From contig OX459104.1 in NCBI GenBank assembly GCA_949775045.1, positions 10,711,655 through 10,775,654 of the forward strand: DNA of 64,000 bases, read 5' to 3'. How positions within the stretch are numbered: position 1 is the stretch's first letter; every line of letters begins with the position of its first letter. Of this stretch, positions 22,028 to 33,960 are shown piece after piece. Under the pieces are notes generated by a model that was given only the letters and a program-made list of their open reading frames with translations, made no database searches and was not told the origin of the DNA. Origin of the DNA: Metridium senile (Eukaryota; Cnidaria; Anthozoa; Actiniaria; Metridiidae). The position numbers and the translations under genes are program-made.

Positions 22028-24154
22028 ATAGCGGAGCTCACAGTTTTTAAAAAAATTAAAAATTAATTTAAATTAATTTAAAAATTGTTCTTACAACATG
22101 AATATGTGCATGTAAATAGTTTTTGTGAATGGGCCATGCCCAATCTAAAACTGTAATTATTTTAGTTATGTAACCGCAAAAGAAAACTACAAAATCATAG
22201 ATATAGGTGGAACGGACTTTATGAGCAAATAATAATCTGCGATATATATATTTTCGATAAAAATTCAAAAATCTTATTTATCACGAATACAACTTACTAT
22301 ATTTTTCAATAATTTTATGCTCAAATTATGAAAAAGGTATTTTGTGTGCATAATGAATTATTGACTAAAAATCCAACCCAAACCATTTACATTTTTAAAA
22401 TATGAACCTAGAAAAAAAGTTCGATATCACTATAACGTTTCAAGAGAAACAAAATTAGGGGTATTCACGCGTTTTTGAAAGATATGAATTTTTAGATTTT
22501 ACTTTTTGAGGTCAAATCGCACACAAATTCGTGACAGCGTGACTTTGTGTCACGACACGGCATACATGGTAAGTTTGCGAACGGCAAGGTACCCTCAAGT
22601 TCGCTTCAAACACAAGACAAAACGCTGAGAAAAATGAAGATTTTGAGCTTCATATTGACAAAAACGTTACTTGAACAAGTACTTAATAGAATGGTAACTA
22701 TGTATTAAAAGGGAAAAAGTGAATTTTAGAACATTTCTTTATAAAAAAAACCTTTTCATCGTATTAGAAAAGTATTCATTGCAAATCTTCAAAATTCAAA
22801 CAAAACACAAACGACCTGAAAGTTCTTTTGAAGTGGAATTAAAGACCTCAAGTATCAATCAACACAGGATCGATTTGAAAAGACAAGGATGTTAAAACAA
22901 GGTATTTTATTATGAAAAAGTTTGTGTAAAACATAATTTTGTTCTGTAAAAAAACAGGCTCGTTTAGTAACCATACAATTGTCCATATCGCCAAATAAAC
23001 AAAAGTTATTCAACCAATTTTGAAATATGTTTGTATTTTAATTCATCTTTAATGTTTTCCGTTTATGAGTTTGTAAAAAGTACGTTATGAATAAATCCCT
23101 TTTTGAATTGCCATGCAAATGCCACGAAAAGTACAATCACAAATATCGTGTTAGTGTACGGTTTTTATCTCGAAAAGTAAATCAAAAGCTAAGAGATAAA
23201 CCTTTCTCTTTTCTTTCTATAATAAAATGTTAACAGAGAAAGGATTTTTCCTTTTTTGAAGCTTAATTATTTCAAGTTTTTAGGTGTTTTTTTTTTCACG
23301 CTCGTTATCAAACAATTTTTCTCTCAAAAAACTGACTTGAAAAAATAATTCGTTGAACTTACTTTATCGGTGATTATTTTCCTGAGGTTTTCTTCTTCTC
23401 AATGAGATCGATAATATTTTGACGAATACATGTATGTACTTGAATCAGTTTTGATGAATTAAACATGGGTCATAGTTAAACTGCCAAGCTTGAAAATCCA
23501 TAAATAAACTGTGCTGAAGGAAGCATTTTGAAGATAGTTTTCATAACGAATAAAGTCGCTTCTTTTTCAAATCTTTTACGTTGCTGTATTCTTATTCTTC
23601 TACGAAGTTGTATCCACAGACATGTGTTCTTGGCCTTTCATTATTTTCCTTTTCTTTAGTTAAATTTCCTCATTTTTGTCTCCTTCAAGTTTATTTTCTT
23701 CTTTGGTACTAAGTCTTTATTCATCCAAGAAGCTACAGACACGTTTTCTTGGCCTTTCAGTCGTTTTCTTTTCTACTGTTAAATTTCTCCATTTTTGTAT
23801 CCGGCCCAAGTTTATTTTCTTCTTCGGCCAAAGCTATCTTTGTTTTCTTCGATGTTCATCTTTCTCATCTTTCTCAATTGATATTTTAAATGTTGTATTT
23901 TGTTGTTGTTTGTTTGACTTTTTTTGTCGATAAAAGAACAACCTGCTTTCGATCGGGCTCTGCTATTCGCATCACTTTCCCGCCGAAATGTATCAGCCAA
24001 TCAGTATCGCGATGGGCACGGACGCCGTTGTACGGACGTGCGCGCCCGCGATCCTATGTGGTGTCCATGAAAAATCAACTCGATGGGTTACCATTTTTTC
24101 TTAATTATGGTGCTCCACTTGCGCGGGCCTTCGGCCCGCGCGGAGCTCCGCTAT
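22028..24154. mobile_element. 2.1-kb non-autonomous element with ATAGCGGAGCTC ends
   Basis: The left tip ATAGCGGAGCTC (about 22028) has its inverse at about 24143-24154. The uninterrupted flank is visible at about 30290-30330, where the gamma block continues without this segment. Inside, 23600-23825 holds two direct repeats of about 113 bp, and 23930-24060 is GC-rich. A second copy of its 22530-22670 part begins near 63890 and runs off the window. No convincing gene: the one basic-rich minus-strand frame (23812-24000) opens with TTG. Confidence 0.65.
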
Positions 24155-24284
24155 AATCACTGATTAAAATTGCATTTTATAAGAAAATGTGCCTTTTAAA
24201 ATTGATAAATTTAACAAATATTCTCTGAAATGGTGGAGAATAGCTGACGTACACCGTGACGTATTTTTTTATGGTTTAGCCAAC

Positions 24285-24445
24285 TCAAGAATGCTGGATT
24301 TGTTAGAATCCTTCAGCCTACAGCAACACGTGGTTGACCCACCCACATCCATGGTCACACACTGGACCTTCTTGTGGCTCGCCAGTCAGACCAGATTATT
24401 CGCACTTCACTGTTCGCAGACCGCTTATTTCTACTTTATTGGTTA
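24285..24445 (+). pseudogene. Relic of a non-LTR retrotransposon endonuclease domain, copy 1
   Basis: Translates to RMLDLLESFSLQQHVVDPPT and onward. This resembles the end of the exo/endonuclease domain of CR1/jockey-type elements, where the pattern is LLD-F-LQQHV-GPTH--GHTLDLVI. The 40565-40680 copy preserves the GPTH and GHTLDLVIARQ part better. Only about 50 codons remain. Confidence 0.6.
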
Positions 24446-24482
24446 AAGGAAATTGTCAAACTGTATTTAATTGATGGATATA

Positions 24483-24689
24483 CACCTACTTGCAGTAAGG
24501 TTGTCATACAAAAATATACATTTGTTATAAAGAAAATATAGAACATTTGTAATTTAGTACGATAGGAATTGATTAAAAGACATAAGAAGATCACTCAAGC
24601 TGAACACTCTCTTTTGTCTTTTAATTAATTCCTTTCGCACTAAATCACAAATGTTCTATTTTGTATGACAACCTTACTGCAAGTAGGTG
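24483..24689. mobile_element. MITE with CACCTACTTGCAGTAAGG ends, copy 1
   Basis: Inverted termini CACCTACTTGCAGTAAGG and long complementary arms, flanked by TA on both sides. The empty site is preserved at about 40740-40755 (gatggatgtaaatatt). Copies 2 and 3 are at 30630-30834 and 56168-56373. Confidence 0.88.
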
Positions 24690-25723
24690 TAAATATTCTG
24701 ATCATAAGTCTACGATTCAAGTTTGAATCAATTTTATTTCTAAACTTATTATATAACCAAAGTTTATCAATTATAATTAGAAACTTATATTCATGCATGA
24801 TTTATTTAAATCAATAAACTAAAAATTTAGGTATGTTTTAGTGTCATATTCGCTTATTTTTATCATCAATTGTAAACTTGTGAAGACTTTACATTGCGGA
24901 CACTCGAACAGTGAACACACGATTTTTTCATGTTATAATTTTCTGAACACTCTACTTTGTAAAAACCTCTAAAAACGAAGCAGTGAGTTCAAATACGCCG
25001 AGTGTTCATAATTATAATAAATCTTATTTCTAATCTATTAGCTCAAGGGATGCGGGTTTAAAAAGTAACAAAAAAACTCAAAGTGTTCCGGCGGTTCGAC
25101 TGTAATTTTCCTTTCGCTCGAAATAAACACATTCACTGCGAATTTGTCCCCTTTTATTGATATTCTTACTTCAAAAAAAAAAATATTTTCGTTGCCTTAA
25201 TTTCAGAAATGTTGATTACTTATTTTCTCGCTTTTCTATAGCAAAAAGATGACTTCGTTTTGTACATTTTAGTTGTAGTAACACAGGAATTTTTTCATAC
25301 ATTTCGACTATAAACAACAGAAGCTAGCAACCAACTTAAAATAGCTCGTTGTTTGACTTGATTCACCTTAGCAACAAAATGAATATACAGTGCAAGAATA
25401 CACTGAGAAAACGTCTAAATATCCGGTTCCAATTTAAAACTAGGTATTCAGGATATTTACTAATAAGACTAAATCGTTTTTAAGCTATTGAAATGGAGGT
25501 ATTGTTTTCTTTATCAAGCTCAGATTACTAACCATTTAAAATTTGTCACGATTGGTGTCAACTAATTAAAATTCACAAATTACAAGAATACAAATAAATT
25601 GTGCTAACTTTAATTAGTTTTGTATTTAGACAAAAGTATTTGAACAAAAGGCTGGATTTTGAAGGTGTGGATATGTATAGTGTCTTCTTAAACTAATTAA
25701 ATAAGATATAGCAAGAATTAAGT

Positions 25724-26047
25724 ACTTATTGACTGAGTGGGAGGGCCGTACGGGAAAATATTTGGCTCGCGGTCATGACGCACGGAACGAGCGCAGCGAG
25801 GTCCGTACAAATGACCAAGAGCCAAATATTTTCCCGTACGGCCCGACCTAACTCAGTCAATAAGTTTTTTATCATATGACCCGTATTTTGATCAGCGCGC
25901 GCCATTTTTGTTGTGATGTTTCGAGTAGCTGGTCCGTACGTGTTTGTACGGACCAGGTGAAAAAAGCCGTACGGACCCCATCACGTGACTTTTTTCCGAA
26001 GGTTTTCTTAAGAGCGCGCGCCGGGCAAAATACGGGTCATATGATAA
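25724..26047. mobile_element. Two adjacent GC-rich hairpins inserted in the 3' flank of gene C
   Basis: Hairpin 1 (25724-25865) pairs acttattgactgagt with its inverse, and inner arms pair ccgtacgggaaaatatttgg. Hairpin 2 (25866-26047) pairs catatgacccgtattttg and contains the perfect inner palindrome ctggtccgtac/gtacggaccag. The homologous flank at 31855-31870 lacks the whole segment. No coding sequence. Confidence 0.7.
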
Positions 26048-26343
26048 GACGTTTTATTTTATTCGGAGTAGGCCATTTTTCTTTCTGAAACAAACTTCAT
26101 TTTATCCTAACTTTTCTTGCAGTTTTATGTATTTGAATTAATTCTTGGTGATTATGTTGGAAGCGCATTTGAATATATTGCACATAAAATAGTTTGCTCT
26201 AAAACTTCCATATCATTATCATCAAAGAAATGAAAAAATGAATAAGCCAGAGCATGAATAAATGAATGAAATAAAAATTAATAAAAGGATCAAAACAAAC
26301 GAAAAAAACTAATAAAATGACTGACTGACTAATGATCTAGATC

Positions 26344-29300
26344 TTATTCGTCTTCAAACTTGATAGTGACATCATCACCAATAAGAAAAAAAGGAGCCCA
26401 GTACTTGGGTTCGTTGTATAAGTTTTTCACATATTTCATAGCTTTATCAAGGCTAACACTGGCACTGTCACCTCTACACAGACATTCATAAAAATTGTTC
26501 ATGAACCTAAGCGTCACCCCATCATCAATGGCCCAGAGTGAAGCCACAACTGCACGTGCCCCAGCTGCAAGGAAGGCACGACTGAGCCCTACCATGCCTT
26601 CTGCTCGGATCTCTCCTAGGCCACTGTAACAACAGCTCAGTACAACAAGTTGGGCTTTGATACCAACCTGTTGTAGTTCTGTCATAGTCAGCAGATAGTC
26701 CTGTTCTTCTGGAAGACCTGAGCTGTCTGATGATACAGTTGGTGCCAATAATATTTCTCCATATTCAGAGCTTCCGTGAGCAGCAATGTGAATAATGGCA
26801 ACTCCCTCCTTCAGCTTTGTCAACACCACATCTTTGGTGGCTTGCTTTCCTGACAGTGTTGTAATGTTGGGATTTTCAGTTTTTGATGCTTGACTGAGTA
26901 ATTTAGTAATGCGTTCAGCCTCAATTTGGGCAGAACGTAAATCACTAAATGTTGTTTTGTTTCCTCTAAACAGGACTTCTCCAACACTTGGATTGCCTAC
27001 AATCAAGGCTCCTTGTTGACTATGATGATCTACTGGACATTCTTGTAGAACTTTTAATATTGTTATTGATGGTGCAAGGCGGATACGTTTGGTTTCAGAC
27101 AGATACTGTCCGGTGTTAGGATCTTTAAGGGCAGCAAATGGTACTGTATACATCTTGCCGTCAGGTACTATAACAACCTCGTCATGCTTTACATGTGACA
27201 GGAATGGAGCTACTAAGGTATTGTACAGTACTTCAAGAGGGTGTAACCCTTGCCCAGCCTCATCCACACAAGTGCTATCACGTGATAAAGATTCAGTCAC
27301 GCCATCACGCTGTTGGTCGTTTGGTGTCATGCAATCATCCAGTGATCTGTTTTCACATGTCACCCCATCTTTTATTTTCATATCTTGATATGCCCTGGCG
27401 ACAGTGTCTGTAAAGAAACGATTAATAATGTCTTTTTGTTCATTCTTCGTTTCTCCAAACAATGTTTCCACAGCAGAGACAAATTGTTGCTTGTCAGTTT
27501 CTTTGAATGTGATTGAGTCTTTGGATAAGACCCATACAGCAAGACTCTGCTCTAGTAAGCTATAATGCAATAGAGTGAATGCATCATTTGAGAGAACATT
27601 TTCAACATCAGGATACGTCAGTGGTTCAGATGACAAATATTCTTCTTGAGGCATGCCATATTTATATTTAAAGATCAAACGATCACCCAAAGCACGTGCT
27701 CTCTCACGATCAGATACTAAAAGAGCCTCTTGTGGTTGTTGTGTTTCAATATATACAGTTGTGAGAAGCTTGTAGGTTTTCATAAATTTATCAAAAATGG
27801 AAATTTTGAATTGATCACGGTGATGAAGTTGTAAGAACAAATAGTCATAGCAATCAAGTGCCTTTTTCAAGTATTCCTCTGAATGAGCCATATAGCTCAC
27901 TTGTGTTTCATGTTCTTGATTATCTTTGGCTAATGAATGGTGTATCTTACCTAATAGATAGCATGCACCTCCCTGACATTCTTTAGTACCAATAGATAAT
28001 GCAATATCCAAGCTTTCTCTGACATAAAAATGGCTTGTTGAAACTCACCAATAACAAAATGTAAATGGCCCATATGATAATAGACTGATGCCTCTGTTGG
28101 CCTTTCCTTTATCTCTTGAGCAATTATAAGGCTGTTGTTGTAGTATTGATTGGCCTTGTGGTATAGGTTCATATATTGATAACAGGTCCCAATGTTCAAA
28201 TTTGCATTACCTTGTTCTTGTTTGTCACCAAGCTGCATAGCAATTTTTAACCTTTGCAAGTGATAGGAAATGGCATCTTGAAAATTTCCACAATCACTGA
28301 GAACACTTCCCAGATTCCCATAACATTTCCCTTGAAGACCTATATGATTGATCTCTTTGGCTATAGTCAGGCTTTGTTGGTAACTGTCAACTGCCTTTTT
28401 AAGGTTGTTCAATGTATGATGAATAGTTCCTAAGCCAAGCAATAAGTTGGCTTTTGCTTTCTTGTCTCCTATTTTATCATGAATCCTTAGACTCTCTTCT
28501 TGAAAATGAATTACATCATGATATTTCCCTTGCTTCTGGTATGACAATGATAGATTTGCATAACATGCTCCTAAACCTCGTTCATCTCCCAGTTGTTTAT
28601 GCATATTAATAGCTTTGTTATAACACTTTATGCTATTTTGATATTTACATAGGGAATTATAACCATTTCCAAGATGAACATAGGATTTTGCTATCAGCTT
28701 TGAGTCACCATTTCTTAATGCAATACCTAAGCCTTGTTTTATGTACTTCATACTATCATTATATTGTCCCAGCTCATGATAAGCATGTCCTAAACCACTG
28801 CACATCTCGCACTGAAGTTCCTTATCACTAGTTTCGGTCGCAATTGGTAGACCTTTTTCATAATAATCAACAGCTTCACGATAATTTTCAATTGACTTGT
28901 AAAGATCAGCTAGTAGATAAAGTATCTTTGCCTCTTCCTCTTTTGATCCATGGCTTCGTGCAATTACCATGGCTTTGTTAAAATATTCTGCAGCTTCTTC
29001 AACTTGACCTTGTACTTGTTTTGAAATTCCTAAACCACCGCACATTTTCCACTCCAGTTCCTTATCACAGATATTTCGTGTTATTGGTAGACCTTTTTCA
29101 TAATAATCAACAGCTTCACCATACTTTTCAATTGACATTTATAAAATTTTTGGTATCTAACGCGCGCTCTGATTGGTTGATAGCCATGTCTATATGAGAG
29201 AACAGAGAATGAAAATGACGAATGCTGTCGCGCGCTCTGATTCTAACGTGTTTACGAACATTCGGTAGAAAAGTTTTCTCTGCATTTTTTTGCGAAAAAA

Positions 29301-29656
29301 TTTCATAAAAGAAATATAAAACGGCCACTTGTGTCTATGTACTGTGATATAAACACGCTGGGAGATGTAGAGCACTCAAGAAGCAAGAGAAACACTCGCT
29401 GCGCTCGTGTTTCTAAGCTTGCTTCTCTCGTGCTCTACATCTCCCAGCATGTTTATATCACAGTACATAGACACGCGCGCCGTTTTATATTTCTTAAATA
29501 AAGCAAAGCTAGTAGTTCTAGAGTGTTTGCTTCTTCCTCTTTTGATCCATTGCTTCGTGCAATTACCAGGGCTTTGTTGAAATATCTAATAGCCTGTTTA
29601 TACTGACCATCTTCTTGTTTTGATTTACCAATGGAAATTGCCTTCGACCATTTCAT
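26344..29656 (-). pseudogene. TPR-CHAT gene copy C, broken by a frameshift and a MITE
   Basis: The start is the ATG at 29656. The first TPR is followed by an insertion at about 29139-29503, after which the TPR array resumes (29138 down to 27951). A 2-bp deletion near 28012 shifts the frame, and the last 550 codons (28011-26344) give the final TPR, the linker and a complete CHAT domain with HIAAHGSS and VVLSCCYSG. There are 12 TPRs in all. An unusual KYKYG duplication (one extra codon pair) occurs where other copies have FKYG. The CHAT half alone is an open frame of 555 codons, but it opens with TTG. Probably dead as a full-length gene. Confidence 0.87.
29139..29503. mobile_element. MITE inserted in the second TPR of gene C
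   Basis: Intact copies read caattgacatataaagc across this point; here the sequence is split and about 365 bp intervene. The insert contains a hairpin, 29311-29493, with arms of about 80 bp starting gaaatataaaacggcc. It also contains two copies of the motif cgcgcgctctgatt (near 29161 and 29231). Boundaries are uncertain by a few bases because the site is AT-rich. Confidence 0.8.
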
Positions 29657-30075
29657 TGTGTGACTCCAAAGAATTGACAAACTTTGGAATATAAATGGAG
29701 AAAAAGAGTCATTGAATATAATTCACTGATTCATTAATATACACGATGTACATGAAAGTTTATAAAACAAAAATAGTAATTACGTACTAAATAGCGCAAT
29801 GAGCTACAATGGTAAACAATAAGCTACTTGAGTAGTAGATTATTACTACGATCCAGATACACTTCGATCCGGACATACATTAAAACGATCTAAAAAACGC
29901 CGTTAACCTCACTCAACTACGAAAGACGTATTTTCTTTGAGGTGTTCTCTCTCGCTACCATAAATTAATAATAAGATGGATTTATTTGTTATAGTAGATA
30001 AAAATACGAGATTCTGTTAAAATGTTAAAATTTAATGGAATAAAGCTGATATTCCCCGGTTATTTTCTGAAGTTC
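29657..30075. repeat. Left half of the foldback flank of gene C
   Basis: Matches the left arm of the A palindrome up to ccccggttattttctgaagttcgtg. It then passes directly into simple repeats, so the right arm and block beta are deleted here. Confidence 0.75.
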
Positions 30076-30429
30076 GTGATTTGAATAAATTAATTAATTA
30101 ATGAATAAATAAAAAAATAAAAATTAAATGAATAAAAGATGTGTTGCAGAATAATTGCAATAAATAATGTGTGACTTACACACATAAGTTGACGGTGCAC
30201 ACAAAAATGCTAAGTTCACACAGGTTGCGACTCAGACATTGGTGTTTGACAATTTAAACTTCTTCTGGTTATTTTGTAAATTTCTTGGTACTTTTGATAT
30301 AATCAAATTGATTAAAATTACATTTTATAAGAAAATGTGCCTTTTAAAATTGATAAATTTAACAAATATTCTCTGAAATGGTGGAGAATAGCTGACGTAC
30401 ACCGTGACGTATTTTTTATGGTTTAACCA

Positions 30430-30585
30430 ACTCAAGAATGCTGGATTTGTTAGAATCCTTCAGCCTACAGCAACACGTGGTTGACCCACCCACATCCATG
30501 GTCACACACTGGACCTTCTTGTGGCTCGCCAGTCAGACCAGATTATTCGCACTTCACTGTTCGCAGACCGCTTATTTCTACTTTA
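30430..30585 (+). pseudogene. Relic of a non-LTR retrotransposon endonuclease domain, copy 2
   Basis: Near-identical to 24285-24445. It was copied with the duplicon rather than inserted again. Confidence 0.55.
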
Positions 30586-30629
30586 TTGGTTGAAGGAAAT
30601 TGTCAAACTGTATTTAATCGATGGATGTA

Positions 30630-30834
30630 CACCTACTTGCAGTAAGGTTGTCATACAAAAATATACATTTGTTATAAAGAAAATAGAACATTTGTAATTT
30701 AGTACGATAGGAATTGATTAAAATACATAAGAAGATCACTCAAGCTGAACTCTCTCTTTTGTCTTTTAATTGATTCCTTTCGCACTAAATCACAAATGTT
30801 CTATTTTGTATGACAACCTTACTGCAATTAGGTG
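30630..30834. mobile_element. MITE with CACCTACTTGCAGTAAGG ends, copy 2
   Basis: Same position in the duplicon as copy 1, flanked by TA. Removing it gives exactly the empty site seen at 40740. Confidence 0.85.
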
Positions 30835-32122
30835 TAAATATTCTGATCATAAGTCTACGATTCAAGTTTGAATCAATTTTATTTCTAAACTTATTATATA
30901 ACCAAAGTTTATCAATTATAATTAGAAACTTATATTCATGCATGATTTATTTAAATCAATAAACTAAAAATTTAGGTATGTTTTAGTGTCATATTCGCTT
31001 ATTTTTATCATCAATTGTAAACTTGTGAAGACTTTACATTGCGGACACTCGAACAGTGAACACACGATTTTTTCATGTTATAATTTTCTGAACACTCTAC
31101 TTTGTAAAAACCTCTAAAAACGAAGCAGTGAGTTCAAATACGCCGAGTGTTCATAATTATAATAAATCTTATTTCTAATCTATTCGCTCAAGGGATGTGG
31201 GTTTAAAAAGTAACAAAAAAACTCAAAGTGTTCACGGTTCGACTGTAATTTTTCTTTCGCTCGAAATAAACACATTCACTGCGAATTTGTCGCCTTTTAT
31301 TGATATTCTTACTTCAAAAAAAATTATTATTTTCGTTGCCTTAATTTCAGAAATATTGATTACTTATTTTCTCGCTTTTCTATAGCAAAAAGATGACCTC
31401 GTTTTGTACATTTTAGTTGTAGTAACACAGGAATTTTTTCATACATTTCGACTATAAACGAACAGAAGCTAGCAACCAACTTAAAATAGCGCGTTCTTAG
31501 ACTTCGTCCATATAAGCAACAAAATGAATACAGTGCATGAATACACTGAGAAAACGTCTAAATATCCGGTTACATTTTAAAACTAGGTATTCAGGATATT
31601 TACTAACAAGACTAAATCGTTTGTAAGCTATTGAAATGGAGGTATTGTTTTCTTTATAAAGTTCGGATTACTAACCATTTAAACTTTGTCACGATTTGTG
31701 TCATCTAATTAAAATTCACAAATTACAAGAATACAAATACATTGTGCTAACTTTAATTAATTTTGTATTTAGACAAAAGTATTTTAGCAAAAGACAGGAT
31801 TTTGAAGGTGTGGATATGTATAGTGTCTATTTCAACTAATTAATTAAGATATAGCAAGAATCATGAAGTTTTATTTTATTCGGTGTATAACATTTTTCTT
31901 TCGGAAACTAACTTCATTTTATCCTAACTTAACTTTTCTGCATTCTTATTTATTTGAATTAATTCCTGGTGCGTTTATATGAAGTGCATTTGAATATATT
32001 GCACACAAAATAGTTTGCTTAAATAAATGAATGAAATTAATAAAGAAGTAAGCAAATGAACAAAAAAAAACAAAAAAAACTAACTAACAAAATCACTGAC
32101 TGACTGACAAATTACTTTGATC

Positions 32123-33400
32123 TTATTTATCTTCAAACTTGATAGTAACATCATCACCAATAAGAAAGAAAGGAGCCCAGTACTTTGGTTCGTTGTAGAT
32201 GTTTTTCACATATTTCATAGCTTTATCAAGGCTTACACTGGCACTGTCACCTCTACACAGACATTCGTAGAAACTGTTCATGAAACTAAGCGTCACCCCA
32301 TCATCAATGGCCCAGAGTGAAGCCACAACTGCACGTGCCCCAGCTGCGAGGAAGGCACGACTAAGCCCAACCATGCCTTCTGCTCGGATCTCTCCTAGGC
32401 CACTGTAACAACAGCTTAGTACAACAAGTTGGGCTTTGATACCAACTTGTTGTACTTCTGTCATGGTCAGCAGATAGTCCTGCTCTTCTGGAAGACCTGA
32501 GCTATCTGATGATACAGTTGGTGCCAATAATATTTCTCCATATTCAGAGCTTCCGTGAGCAGCAATGTGAATAATGGCAACTCCCTCCTTCAGCTTTGTC
32601 AACACCACATCTTTGGTGGCTTGTTTTCCTGTCAGTGTTGTAATGTTGGGATTTGCAGTTTTTCTCGATGCTTGACTGAGTAATTTAGTAATGCGTCTAG
32701 CCTCAGTTTGGGCAGAACGTAAATCGCTAAATGTTGTTTTCTTTCCTCTAAACATGACTTCTCCAACACTTGGATTGCCTACAATCAAGGCTCCTTGTTG
32801 ACTGTGATGATCTACTGGACATTCTTGTAGAACTTTTAATATTGTTATTGATGGTGCAAGGCGGATACGTTTGGTTTCAGACAGATACTGTCCGGTGTTA
32901 GGATCTTTAAGGGCAGCAAATGGTACTGTATACATCTTGCCGTCAGGTACTATAAGAACCTCGTCATGCTTTACATGTGACAGGAATGGAGGTACTAAGG
33001 CATTGTACAGTACTTCAAGAGGGTGTAACTCTTGCCCAGCCTCATCCACACTAGTGCTATCACGTGATAAAGATTCAGTCACGCCATCACGCTGTTGGTC
33101 GTTTGGTGTCATGCAATCATCCAGTGATCTGTTTTCACATGTCACCCCATCTTTTATTTTCATATCTTCATATGCCCTGGCGACAGTGTCTGTAAAGAAA
33201 CGATTAATAGTGTCTTTTTGTTCATTCATTTCAATTGACATATAACAGAAAGCTAGTAGTTGTAGAGTGTTTGCTTCTTCCTCTTTTGATCCATTGCTTC
33301 GTGCAATTACCAGGGCTTTGTTGAAATATCTAATAGCCTGTGTATACTGACCATCTTCATGCTTTGATTTACCAATGGAAATTGCTTTCGACCATTTCAT
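32123..33400 (-). CDS. Minimal TPR-CHAT protein (copy D), 425 residues, intact frame
   Basis: The only copy with an unbroken frame from the conserved ATG (33400) to the stop. Residues 1-60 are TPR1 and the first helix of TPR2 (SKAISIGKSKHEDGQYTQAI). They are joined in frame, near 33226-33231, to the linker that normally follows the last TPR (EQKDTINRFFTDTVARAYE). About 1.4-1.7 kb of TPR sequence is missing relative to E and B. The CHAT domain occupies about residues 130-425, with the predicted catalytic His near 282 (HIAAHGSS) and Cys near 331 (VVLSCCYSG). The C-terminus IGDDVTIKFEDK is complete. Losing the TPRs should remove partner binding or autoinhibition if the family works that way, which is inference. 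The upstream region is cut by a 4.1-kb element 86 bp before the ATG, so its expression is doubtful or driven by that element. Confidence 0.8.
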   Translation of the reverse strand: MKWSKAISIGKSKHEDGQYTQAIRYFNKALVIARSNGSKEEEANTLQLLAFCYMSIEMNEQKDTINRFFTDTVARAYEDMKIKDGVTCENRSLDDCMTPNDQQRDGVTESLSRDSTSVDEAGQELHPLEVLYNALVPPFLSHVKHDEVLIVPDGKMYTVPFAALKDPNTGQYLSETKRIRLAPSITILKVLQECPVDHHSQQGALIVGNPSVGEVMFRGKKTTFSDLRSAQTEARRITKLLSQASRKTANPNITTLTGKQATKDVVLTKLKEGVAIIHIAAHGSSEYGEILLAPTVSSDSSGLPEEQDYLLTMTEVQQVGIKAQLVVLSCCYSGLGEIRAEGMVGLSRAFLAAGARAVVASLWAIDDGVTLSFMNSFYECLCRGDSASVSLDKAMKYVKNIYNEPKYWAPFFLIGDDVTIKFEDK

Positions 33401-33599
33401 TGTGTGACTCCAAAGAATTGACAAACTTTGGATTATAAATAGAGAAAACGAAACATTGAATATAATTCACTGCAATATACACGATACACTGTAAAAACAA
33501 AGGAGTCGTTTTGACCCCTCAAAAGGAGTCGTTTTTTTGACCCCAAAATGACCCCTTTTAAAGGGTCAAAATGACTCTTCCATTATGACGACTCCTCGA

Positions 33600-33960
33600 G
33601 GAGTCGTTTTGACTCTTTCACAGAGGAGTCGTTTTGACCCTTCTAAGAGTAATAATAACGACACCCAAAGGAGTCGTTCTGACCCTTCTAAGAGTAATAA
33701 TTTTGACACCCAAAGGAGTCGTTCTGACCCTTCTAAGAGTAATAATTTTGACACCTAAAGAAGCCGTTCTGACCCTTCTAAGAGTAATAATTTTGACACC
33801 TATAGGAGTCGTTCTGACCCTTCCAAGAGTAATAATTTTGACACCTAAAGAGTCGTTCTGACCCTTCTAAGGGTAATAATTTTGACACCTAAAGGAGTCG
33901 TTTTGACTCTTCCAAGAGTAATATATTTGACACCAGAAAGAGTCGTTCTGACCCTCCAAA
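33600..33960. repeat. 45-bp subterminal tandem repeats
   Basis: About eight copies with gagtcgttctgacccttcta and gagtaataattttgacacc. Likely transposase-binding or titration sites. The reading frames through them are repeat artefacts. Confidence 0.85.

Larger units (their letters stand above)
24155..25720. repeat. Duplicon gamma end, delta and epsilon, B-C spacer
   Basis: Collinear and nearly identical with 30310-31860 in the C-D spacer. Contains the retrotransposon relic and the TA-MITE listed separately. Otherwise non-coding. Confidence 0.75.
30178..32122. repeat. C-D spacer: blocks gamma, delta and epsilon
   Basis: The shortest complete spacer in the array. A second endonuclease relic is at 30430-30585. 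No gene seen. Confidence 0.7.

Noticed and set aside
23676..24156. Frames of 85-88 codons in the 2.1-kb element
   Set aside because: Compositionally biased (Phe/Ser/Leu-rich) and overlapping on both strands; part is a 113-bp direct repeat.
31190..31260. tRNA suggested by cacggttcgactg in block delta
   Set aside because: There is no acceptor stem or anticodon arm around the T-loop-like motif, and the copies differ at positions that should be conserved.
33566..33861. Frames of 62 and 75 codons with TLLRVIILTPKG-type repeats
   Set aside because: Produced by the 45-bp subterminal tandem repeats of the 4.1-kb element on both strands.
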